The notes under the pieces were generated by a model, which did no database searches, was not told where the DNA came from, and saw only the letters and a program-made list of their open reading frames with translations. Made by a program: the position numbers and the translations under genes. Positions 1 to 6,313 of a DNA stretch of 14,631 bases are shown here, one piece after another (the stretch's first letter is position 1; every line of letters begins with the position of its first letter). This stretch comes from Planctomycetota bacterium (lineage in GTDB: Bacteria; Planctomycetota; UBA1135; UBA2386): positions 1 through 14,631 of the forward strand of contig CANGSN010000023.1 of the NCBI GenBank assembly GCA_947455805.1. Direction: 5' to 3'.

Positions 1-15
1 GACCGCGGTGCGTCA

Positions 16-1053
16 TCAGCGGCCCGAACGGGCGCGCTCGGCCCACTCCGAGTTGCCGTACTGGCTCAGCAGCTGGTTGCGGCAGCGGGCCATGATCAGG
101 TTGAACTCCGGACCGCGCCACTTGTCGGCCGCGAGCACCGCGTGGTAGAGCGCGTCGGCCTGCAGGCCAGGCCACGCATCCTTGCTCTCGAGGCGCACGC
201 GCAGGAACAGCAGCAGCGCCTTCTTGTAGGCCTCCTTGTCGTCGCCGGCCTGCTCGAACGCGAGCTTGCCGAGGCCGAGCACGGCGCCAGCGCGCGCGTT
301 GACGTCCTTCGTCTCCTCGGCCACCGTCTCGTAGAGCTTGGCGGCTTCGCCGAACGCCTTGCTCTCGCGCAGGCTGTTGGCCAGTTCGACGCTGGCCCGG
401 TTCGACAGCACCGGGTTGCCACCGAGCGTCGCGATCACCGACTTCAGCGCCGTCTGGAACTCCTTCGGCGTCTTCTTGCCGGTCAGCACTTCCATGTACT
501 GGCCTTCGAGCGCCGCCGACGCCCAGCCCTTGGCCGTGGCGTCCTGCGAGAACTTCTTCGCCAGCGCCTGCGCGCTCGGCAGCCCCTTGCTGCCCTGGCT
601 CATGTAGTAGTCGCACTTCAGGCGGAACGCGTCGATCAGCACGCCAGCCTCGGGGATCGCCTTGGCGAGCTCGTCCAGCGCACCCATCGCGTCCGCTGCC
701 TTGCCGCTGTCGAAGAACATATCGGCGGCGCGCAGGTAGGCGAACTGCGCCATCACGAGGTCCTTCTCGGCGACCTTCTCCTTCGCCATCGTCTGCAGCA
801 CGCCGGGGTCGTTGACGCCGCGCGCGAACTCCTCCTTGAACTTGCCGAGCTCGACCTTGGCGACCTGGTCGGAGTTGACGTTCTCCTTGGCGCTGCCACC
901 CTTGCTGTGGCGCAGGTAGCGCATGTCGTAGGACTCGACCTTGACACCCGCGAGGACGGTGCCGTTGGTCAGCGTGACGGTGTCGTTCTGGGCGGTGACG
1001 AACGGCGCCAGCAGGGCGAACAGCGGCGCAGCGAACAGGAATCGGGACGTCAT
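16..1053 (-). CDS. Secreted protein with repeat-helical (TPR-like) body
   Basis: A 345-residue exported protein of unknown function. The start is the ATG at 1053, which begins a clear Sec signal peptide: MTSR, then a hydrophobic run to about residue 19, with likely cleavage at TA|QN (21/22). Residues about 23-60 hold a short beta-rich segment (VTLTNGTVLAGVKVESYDM, then a VAKVEL strand), of the kind seen at the start of many planctomycete secreted proteins. The remainder is Ala- and Lys-rich helical sequence with TPR-like spacing (for example residues around FGEAAKLYETVAEE and LLFLRVRLESKDAW). The open frame continues far upstream, but that part is low-complexity Arg/Pro antisense sequence and the signal peptide fixes the start. 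It lies 122 bp downstream of xdhC on the same strand. A periplasmic scaffold role is a guess from the repeats only. Confidence 0.8.
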   Translation of the reverse strand: MTSRFLFAAPLFALLAPFVTAQNDTVTLTNGTVLAGVKVESYDMRYLRHSKGGSAKENVNSDQVAKVELGKFKEEFARGVNDPGVLQTMAKEKVAEKDLVMAQFAYLRAADMFFDSGKAADAMGALDELAKAIPEAGVLIDAFRLKCDYYMSQGSKGLPSAQALAKKFSQDATAKGWASAALEGQYMEVLTGKKTPKEFQTALKSVIATLGGNPVLSNRASVELANSLRESKAFGEAAKLYETVAEETKDVNARAGAVLGLGKLAFEQAGDDKEAYKKALLLFLRVRLESKDAWPGLQADALYHAVLAADKWRGPEFNLIMARCRNQLLSQYGNSEWAERARSGR

Positions 1054-1175
1054 GGGCTTCGCGAAGGCTTGGGAGGGCGCGGCATCATGCCGGGCCCGGG
1101 GGAGGGTGACAACGGCGAGGCGGGCCCGCCGGTTCGCTTGGCCTGAAGGTGGCCCCAGACCCGCCCGGCGGCTCG

Positions 1176-2066
1176 TCAGGCCTCGTTCGCCGGCAGCTCG
1201 CGCACGCCCTCGGTGCGGCCCTTCGGCTTCTGCCGGCCTTCCCACGTCTTGGCAAGATCGTGGCCGAGGCGCCGCACGGCGATCAGTTCGGCCACCACCG
1301 ACACCGCGATCTCCTCGTGCGTCTTGCCGCCGAGGTACGCCCCCATCGGGGTGCGCACGGTGGCCAGGAAGTCGTCGCCGATGCCCGCCTCGCGCAGGTG
1401 CTTCCACAACAGCGCCTGCTTGGTCTTGCTGCCGATCATGCCGAGGAAACGCAGGCGCTCGCCGGCGGCGAAGCGGCGGCCGAGCCGTTCGAGCACGTGG
1501 CCGTCCTCCTTGTGCCCGCGGGTGACGACGATGCCGTAGCTGTTCTGGCGGATCGGCATCTGCGCGACCAGTTCCTCGTAGGGCGCCGCCACGGTCGCCG
1601 CCGCTTCGGGAAAGCGTTCGGCCGTCGCGTAGCTGGCGCGGTCGTCGGCGACGGTGACGCGGAAGCCGGCGAGGCTCGCCATCTGCGCCAGCGCCTTGCT
1701 GACGTGGCCGGCGCCGAAGATCCACAAGGACGGAGTGGTCAGGGGTTCCACGAAGATCGTCACCTCACCGCCGCACATCAGGCCGGAGTCCGGCGAATCC
1801 TGCTCGGTCAGTCGGAACTGCAGCGAACGCGGCTGTTCGTCCGCGAGCACCTGCAGCGCCGTGTCGTAGACCTCGGCCTCGAGGCAGCCGCCGCCGACCG
1901 TACCGAGGAACGTGCCGTCGCCGAGCACCAGGAGGCGCATCGACGTGCGCCCAGGGGTCGAGCCGCGCGTGCCAACGATGGTCGCGAGGGCGGCGGGAAT
2001 GCCCTCCTGACGCAGGCGCACGATCTCTTCGAAGATGTCGCGGGGACGGCTCACGTTCGGGCGCAC
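1176..2066 (-). CDS. xdhC: XdhC/CoxI family molybdoenzyme maturation protein
   Basis: 296 residues with the two-domain layout of XdhC/CoxI proteins, cytoplasmic factors that sulfurate or insert the molybdenum cofactor of xanthine dehydrogenase, CO dehydrogenase and related enzymes. The N-terminal XdhC/CoxI domain carries VGTRGSTPGR (31-40), GTVGGGCLE (55-63) and a GLMCGGEV segment at 95-102. The C-terminal Rossmann domain opens with WIFGAGHVS (GxGxxS at 118-123) and continues with VTVADDR, VVTRGHKED, GMIGSKTK and RTPMGAYLGGKT, all typical of the family. The start is a GTG directly after an in-frame TAG; a second in-frame GTG at 2054 is a possible alternative. No xdhA, xdhB or coxL gene is in the window, so the client enzyme is not identified. 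The family call is firm, the symbol less so because XdhC and CoxI names are used interchangeably. Confidence 0.9.
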   Translation of the reverse strand: MRPNVSRPRDIFEEIVRLRQEGIPAALATIVGTRGSTPGRTSMRLLVLGDGTFLGTVGGGCLEAEVYDTALQVLADEQPRSLQFRLTEQDSPDSGLMCGGEVTIFVEPLTTPSLWIFGAGHVSKALAQMASLAGFRVTVADDRASYATAERFPEAAATVAAPYEELVAQMPIRQNSYGIVVTRGHKEDGHVLERLGRRFAAGERLRFLGMIGSKTKQALLWKHLREAGIGDDFLATVRTPMGAYLGGKTHEEIAVSVVAELIAVRRLGHDLAKTWEGRQKPKGRTEGVRELPANEA

Positions 2067-2155
2067 ACGCTAGTGCAGCCGGCGATGCGAGGGAACGGGC
2101 TCGGCGCGGTCGCCGACGGGCCGCCGAGGGCCCGATGCCATCGCCGCGCTGCGCC

Positions 2156-2626
2156 TCACTCGGCGAGCACGTCGCCGAGCAGGTCCTCGTCGAGCGTGCC
2201 GTGCGCTTCCAGCTGGTCGGCGATGCGGCACAGCCGCTCCCAGCCGTCGGGGTCGTCGAGTTCCTGGCGAACGCGCAGGAGCCAGCGCTGCAGCAGTGCC
2301 GCGTGCCCGGCCGGCGGGCCTTCGGCGCGCAGCGCCTCCTGCACTTCGCGGAAGTCGGCGCGCCACGCAGTCAGTTCGCGCAGCGACGCGATCTCGCCGC
2401 GAAAGCGCGCTTCGGCGACCGGGCCGGCGAGTGCGGCCAGCGCCACGCAGCGGCGCCGTTCGGCTTCGTCGCGGACGCGCCAGTGCACGGTCGTGCGGCC
2501 CATGACGCCGTCGTCCTCGTCCTCGATCGTCACCGCGACGACGCGCCCGCCGAGCCGGTGCGCCAGGTAGGCGTGCCCCGCCTCGTGGTAGCAGGCGATC
2601 GCAGGATCGAGGTCCGGGTCGAACAT
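2156..2626 (-). CDS. Stand-alone M41 (FtsH-type) metallopeptidase-like protein
   Basis: 156 residues resembling only the protease half of FtsH. It has the zinc motif HEAGH at residues 14-18 near the N-terminus. It also has a LAGPVAEARF segment at 67-76, the counterpart of the FtsH LAGRAAEE helix, and Asp91, which lies 77 residues after the first His, close to the spacing of the third zinc ligand in FtsH. There is no AAA ATPase domain, transmembrane segment or signal peptide, so it would be a soluble zinc peptidase without its own unfoldase. The ATG at 2626 was chosen because homology starts about ten residues later. Only 20 bp separate it from the upstream secreted-protein gene, so the two are probably co-transcribed. 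Substrate unknown. Peptidase activity is an inference from conserved ligands. Confidence 0.8.
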   Translation of the reverse strand: MFDPDLDPAIACYHEAGHAYLAHRLGGRVVAVTIEDEDDGVMGRTTVHWRVRDEAERRRCVALAALAGPVAEARFRGEIASLRELTAWRADFREVQEALRAEGPPAGHAALLQRWLLRVRQELDDPDGWERLCRIADQLEAHGTLDEDLLGDVLAE

Positions 2627-2646
2627 GCCGTGGTGGTCCGTTCGGA

Positions 2647-3750
2647 TCAGTTGCCGATCGTGATCGCGAGGCCGTCGCTGAGCACCAACCAGCAGTTGCC
2701 GGTGGCGAGGCCGGCGAACTGGCCGGTGATGGTGGCGCCGCACAGCGCCTGGTTGACCGGCATCGGGACGTCGACGCTGGCCGAACCGAGGCTGTCGATG
2801 ATGACGCCGAGCAGCACGTCGCCGGCGGCGCGGATCGCGCCCGGGCAACCCGGCAGCACCAGTGCCAGCGGCACGTTGACCGAGCCGGCGCCGAAGTTCC
2901 ACAGGCCGGCGCTGACCGGCGCGGCCCCGGTGAGCGTGTCGTTCAGCGGCGCGCCGAGGCCGCCGCTGCTCGACGTCACCATCGTGCCCTGCGTGCCGCC
3001 GGCGAGCGGCGCGATCACGGCCGGCGTGCCGTTCGTGCAGTGGATGCAGCCGCCGACGTTCATGGCGACGATCGCGTAGCCGCTCGCGGTGGTCGCGTTC
3101 TGGAAGCGGATGGCGGTGACGACGCGGCCGGCGTGCGCCGCCAGGTCGAGCGTGCGATCGGTCAGCGACAGGTTGGCACCGAAGGTCGCGGCGTCGATGC
3201 CGGCGGTGCCGGGCAGGCTGCCGCCGAACCAGTCGCCGCCGGAGACCGTGGAGACGGCCGGCGGACCGCTGAGGAACACGAACTCGACGTCGAACGCGCC
3301 GCCGCCGTTGCTGATCTGGAACAGCAGCGACGCCTTCGACGACGGATCGAGCAGGATGCGATCGGTCAGCGTCGTCGTCTGCGGCCCGGTGTGGTCCGGG
3401 TTCGGCAGCCACGCCGGCTGCGTGCCGACCAGGTCGCCGTCGGCGACGAGGTCGAACGCCCAGGAGCCGCCGGACACGGTGTTGCGGTTGCCGAGGTGCA
3501 CGAGGTCGAGCGTGTCGGCGGCGGTGACGAACTGGTGGTTCGCGACCAGCGGGTCGTTCGGCACGCCGGCCAAGAAGTCGAGGCCGCGATCGGAGATCGA
3601 GCGGTAGCCGGTCGGGCTGTCGGGCAGGCCGGATTCGCCGGCGTGCACGATGCCGTTCCAGTTGCAGTTCAGCGGCACCGGGACCAGCTGGGCCGGGAGC
3701 GCCGCGGCGAGGGCCAGGGCGACGCACGGAGCAAGGGTGCGAGAGTTCAT
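2647..3750 (-). CDS. Secreted beta-rich protein with planctomycete-type C-terminal domain
   Basis: 367 residues, exported. A signal peptide occupies residues 1-20 (MNSRTLAPC then an Ala/Leu core ending LPA|Q). The body has no catalytic motif that I recognise. It is rich in Gly, Asp and Thr and short strands, as in beta-sandwich domains: an N-terminal part with NCNWNGIVHAGESGLPDSP and GLDFLAGVPNDPLVANHQF, and a middle part with VEFVFLSGPPAVSTVSGGDWF. The C-terminal region (about 285-367) ends in GNCWLVLSDGLAITIGN and is of a style that recurs at the end of many planctomycete secreted proteins. Two Cys (GGCIHC) sit mid-protein. It lies between the ECF sigma factor gene (160 bp upstream) and the M41-like gene (20 bp downstream), all on one strand. 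Function unknown; a cell-surface or extracellular role is inferred. Confidence 0.8.
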   Translation of the reverse strand: MNSRTLAPCVALALAAALPAQLVPVPLNCNWNGIVHAGESGLPDSPTGYRSISDRGLDFLAGVPNDPLVANHQFVTAADTLDLVHLGNRNTVSGGSWAFDLVADGDLVGTQPAWLPNPDHTGPQTTTLTDRILLDPSSKASLLFQISNGGGAFDVEFVFLSGPPAVSTVSGGDWFGGSLPGTAGIDAATFGANLSLTDRTLDLAAHAGRVVTAIRFQNATTASGYAIVAMNVGGCIHCTNGTPAVIAPLAGGTQGTMVTSSSGGLGAPLNDTLTGAAPVSAGLWNFGAGSVNVPLALVLPGCPGAIRAAGDVLLGVIIDSLGSASVDVPMPVNQALCGATITGQFAGLATGNCWLVLSDGLAITIGN

Positions 3751-3910
3751 GAGCGAGCGAAGGGTCGTGGACGGCGGCCGCTCGGACGGGTGCCACGGCT
3801 GCGAGGCGCGAACACTAGGGGCGATCGCGGTCGCTGGGCAGGTGGGCGCCGCAGGCAATGCACCCTGGGTACGGGCTTGTTGCGTGTCCTCGCCGTGCGG
3901 CGGCACCAGC

Positions 3911-4465
3911 TCAGCGCAGCTTCTTCTGCAGCCAGGCCCGCGCGAACGCCCAATCGTCGTCGACCGTGCGCGGCGAGACCCCGAGGGACTCGGCGCACTC
4001 CGCGACCGTGAGGCCACCGAACACGCGCATGGTCACGATGCGCGCCGCGCGTTCGTCGAGCTTGGCCAGCGTCTCGATGGCGTCGTCGACCTCGACCAGG
4101 TCCAGCTCGCCGCGCACCCCTAGGCCCGTCTGGTCGGCGACCGACTCGGCGGCGGCTCCACCACCGCGGCGTTGCGCATTGCGGCGACGCGCCGAGTCGA
4201 CCAGCACGCGCCGGCACTCCTGGGCGAAGCACGCACGGAAGAACAGCGAGTCGCCGGCGCTGACCTTCGGCTGGTCGACGAGGCGCACGAAGGCTTCGTG
4301 CACGAGGCTCACCGGGCTCGGCGCCGCGCGGTGCGACTCGCGCGCGCGGATTCGTTCGGCGATGTCGACCACGCTGTCGTAGTGCACCCGCAGCAGCGCG
4401 GACAGGCTCGGACTGCGGCTGCACACGGCTTCGCGAACGCTCTCCGGTTTCGGATCCTCCGACAT
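3911..4465 (-). CDS. ECF RNA polymerase sigma factor, planctomycete type
   Basis: 184 residues with sigma-70 regions 2 and 4 of the extracytoplasmic-function class. Region 2 spans about residues 22-100 and includes SPVSLVHEAFVRLVDQ and FFRACFAQECRRVLVDSARR, the sequence style of the ECF group (TIGR02999-like) expanded in Planctomycetota and Acidobacteria. Region 4 (about 130-184) contains DERAARIVTMRVFGGLTVAE, then the helix-turn-helix ESLGVSPRTVDDDWAFARAW. It would direct RNA polymerase to a specific promoter set. No anti-sigma factor or Ser/Thr kinase, the frequent partners of this group, is adjacent; the next gene on the strand encodes a secreted protein. The ATG at 4465 gives a normal family length. 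Targets cannot be read from the window. Confidence 0.92.
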   Translation of the reverse strand: MSEDPKPESVREAVCSRSPSLSALLRVHYDSVVDIAERIRARESHRAAPSPVSLVHEAFVRLVDQPKVSAGDSLFFRACFAQECRRVLVDSARRRNAQRRGGGAAAESVADQTGLGVRGELDLVEVDDAIETLAKLDERAARIVTMRVFGGLTVAECAESLGVSPRTVDDDWAFARAWLQKKLR

Positions 4466-4524
4466 GGGGCGGAAGGATGCCCCGTCGGGTGTGGAAGGCC
4501 AAGGGCCACATCGACAGGAAGTAC

Positions 4525-4540
4525 ACCACTCGGAAGTGGT
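4525..4540. promoter_or_regulatory. Perfect inverted repeat upstream of the ATPase gene
   Basis: Arms ACCACT and AGTGGT are separated by CGGA. The element lies 33-48 bp before the ATPase ATG and 60-75 bp before the sigma factor start, in the divergent intergenic region. It could be an operator for either gene or a short mRNA hairpin in the ATPase leader. Arms of six bases can occur by chance. Confidence 0.3.
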
Positions 4541-4572
4541 TCCACGCTACGCTCGGCCTCTCGAGTCCGCCG

Positions 4573-5682
4573 ATGCTGCGAAAACTCTACGTCGACAACT
4601 ACAAGTCGCTGGTCAACTTCGAGATCGAGTTGCAGGAGGTCTGTCTGCTGCTCGGTCGAAACGGCGTCGGCAAGTCCGCGGTGCTGGACGTCGTTTTCGC
4701 AATTCGGCAGCTGCTCAGTGGCTCGGTCCGGGTGACGGACACAGATTGCCTTCCACCGTCGACCATCACTCGTTGGCAGACGCGCCCCGTGCAAGTGGTG
4801 GAAATGACCGTGGATCTCGCAGGAGAGACTCTCACCTACCGCTTGGAGGTCGAGCACGAGGCAGGCCACAAACGAGCCCGGATCCTCCATGAGTCCCTTC
4901 GTGCCTCGGGCAAGCCGCTGTTCACGTTCCTCCAAGGTACGGTTCAGCTGTATCGCGACAACCACGAGATCGGACCAACCTTCTCTTCGGACTGGACGGA
5001 ATCGGCCCTGGCCCGCGTCGCGCCGGTTCGCGACAACCAAAAGCTGACTCGCTTCCTCGAATGGGCGAAACGCATATTGGTTTGCGGCCTCTACCCGCGC
5101 AGTTTCGCCACCGAGACGTCCAGCGAGGATCCCATGCTCGAGCGGGACGGTCGGAACTTCACTGCGTGGTACCGCCACATCTTCCAAGAGCGACAGGACC
5201 TGGTACCTGCCTACGTCGAGGCGATGAAGAAGGTGATGCCTGGATTCGAGGGCATCAGCCTCGAACGCGCGGGGAGGGACACCCGCGCATTCATGGTGCG
5301 CCTACGAGAACACGACGAGGCCTTCACGCTCGCCTTGCACGAGCTTTCGGACGGCCAGCGGGCTCTGCTGGCGCTCTATGCACTGGCTCACATCACTGCA
5401 GGCCAGGGCTACACGCTGTTCCTCGATGAGCCCGACAACTACGTGGCATCGGTGGAAATCCAGCCCTGGCTCGATGCGGTGACCGAAGCAGCGGGGGAGA
5501 GCATCCCGCAGGCAGTCCTTTGTTCGCACCATCCCGAACTGATCGACTACTTCGGCAGCCGCAGAACGTTGATGATGGTTCGAGAATCCTCCGGGCCGAC
5601 GCGAATCATGACGCTCGACCCCAAGCAGGTGACCCCTGGCATGAAACTGTCCGAGCTTGCGGCGAGAGGGTGGGCCCTGTGA
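4573..5682 (+). CDS. AAA family ATPase (RecF/SMC-like, AAA_21/AAA_15 style)
   Basis: 369 residues with a complete ABC-type ATPase set. The N-terminus MLRKLYVDNYKSL is the typical first strand. Walker A is GRNGVGKS at 28-35, the signature-like motif is ELSDGQRALLALYAL from 257, Walker B is YTLFLDEPD with Asp285-Glu286, and a switch His lies in CSHHPEL at 317-323. The head is split by a helical insertion of about 200 residues, shorter than a real SMC coiled coil. The ATG at 4573 is chosen because the fold begins there; an in-frame ATG at 4477 would add 32 unstructured residues. The stop overlaps the start of the next gene, so the two are translationally coupled. Third codon positions look less G/C-saturated than in the flanking genes, which hints at horizontal acquisition. 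OLD-like, PARIS AriA-like and other defence ATPases share this architecture; which group it belongs to is not certain. Confidence 0.88.
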   Translation: MLRKLYVDNYKSLVNFEIELQEVCLLLGRNGVGKSAVLDVVFAIRQLLSGSVRVTDTDCLPPSTITRWQTRPVQVVEMTVDLAGETLTYRLEVEHEAGHKRARILHESLRASGKPLFTFLQGTVQLYRDNHEIGPTFSSDWTESALARVAPVRDNQKLTRFLEWAKRILVCGLYPRSFATETSSEDPMLERDGRNFTAWYRHIFQERQDLVPAYVEAMKKVMPGFEGISLERAGRDTRAFMVRLREHDEAFTLALHELSDGQRALLALYALAHITAGQGYTLFLDEPDNYVASVEIQPWLDAVTEAAGESIPQAVLCSHHPELIDYFGSRRTLMMVRESSGPTRIMTLDPKQVTPGMKLSELAARGWAL

Positions 5683-6209
5683 CACGCCGCGCGGCCTGGG
5701 TGGTCCTGTGTGAAGACGAGCAGCACTACGCCTTCGCCAAGAGGTTCTTGGACAAGATCTCACGGCCCGAACTCCGCGAGGTGCGAAAGGCGGTGGTAGA
5801 TGGACACTCGCACGTGCGCGCGAACTTCGCGAAGGAGCTCGCTGCCGTTCGCAGCCAGGGAGGACGCGCGGCTTTGCTGGTGATCGTGGACGCAGACGGG
5901 CATGGAGTCGACACACGGCGAAAGTACATCCAGGAACTGTGCGAGGAGGCCGAGCGCCCCGTCGACTCGGATCCCGTCGCCATCGTCGTACCGGAGCGGA
6001 ACATCGAAACGTGGATCCGATGGCTGGACGGTGCGAGCGTCGACGATCAGACGCGCTACCCCAAGCTCCGCAAAGAGCGAGACTGCAAGCCCGCCGTGGC
6101 GCGACTGCGCCAAGCCTGCGATGCGAACTCGATGCCGGACGGCGCACCAAACTCGCTGGTCGACGCCTGCAAGCAGTTTCGTCGCGTGCTCGCGCTCCTG
6201 AACCGCTAG
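5679..6209 (+). CDS. TOPRIM-like putative nuclease, partner of the ATPase
   Basis: 176 residues, starting with GTG inside the ATPase stop (GTGA overlap, 4 bp). The layout resembles a minimal TOPRIM domain: strand WVVLCEDEQHYAFAKRFL with Glu12 in the first acidic position, then LLVIVDADGHG with Asp71 and Asp73 in a DxD motif, then a conserved-looking VPERNIETWIRWL (104-116) with Glu110. From memory, proteins with this CED...DAD...RNIETW order occur beside AAA ATPases in other genomes as hypothetical proteins. The expected activity is metal-dependent DNA or RNA cleavage controlled by the ATPase, as in split OLD-like or PARIS-like systems, but it lacks recognisable DUF4435 (AriB) features. Seen: the residues and the overlap. 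Inferred: the TOPRIM fold and nuclease role. An imperfect hairpin follows the stop by a few bases. Confidence 0.75.
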   Translation: MTRRAAWVVLCEDEQHYAFAKRFLDKISRPELREVRKAVVDGHSHVRANFAKELAAVRSQGGRAALLVIVDADGHGVDTRRKYIQELCEEAERPVDSDPVAIVVPERNIETWIRWLDGASVDDQTRYPKLRKERDCKPAVARLRQACDANSMPDGAPNSLVDACKQFRRVLALLNR

Positions 6210-6212
6210 CGG

Positions 6213-6236
6213 GCGGCGAGCCCTCGGGCGGGCCGC
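6213..6236 (+). terminator. Imperfect GC hairpin after the ATPase/TOPRIM-like pair
   Basis: The outer stem GCGGC/GCCGC, a 2x2 internal loop, an inner stem GCC/GGC and a CTCG tetraloop form a 24-nt symmetrical hairpin three bases after the stop of the TOPRIM-like gene. There is no T-run behind it, so an intrinsic terminator is only possible, and GC-rich DNA makes such structures common. Confidence 0.3.
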
Positions 6237-6313
6237 AAAGGTGGCCCAGATCTGGCGCACCTGGGCGCGCACAGCGGAGCGGACAGCGGCTGCCCGCTCG
6301 ATATCGTGGCTCC

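Noticed and set aside
1054..1725. Upstream extension of the secreted helical protein frame
   Set aside because: It is antisense-like Arg/Pro/Ala-rich sequence overlapping xdhC, and the signal peptide starting at 1053 marks the true N-terminus.
142..2570. Long plus-strand open frames opposite the minus-strand genes
   Set aside because: High GC keeps antisense frames open; their translations are Arg/Ala/His-rich without motifs, while the minus strand encodes recognisable families.
4477..4572. Upstream in-frame ATG for the ATPase, adding 32 residues
   Set aside because: The extra sequence has no family resemblance and contains the palindrome; the fold starts at MLRKLYVDNYKSL.
6246..6255. Palindrome CCAGATCTGG upstream of the hydrolase gene as an operator
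   Set aside because: A single 10-bp palindrome about 60 bp from the start, with no second copy or known regulator, is not enough to call.
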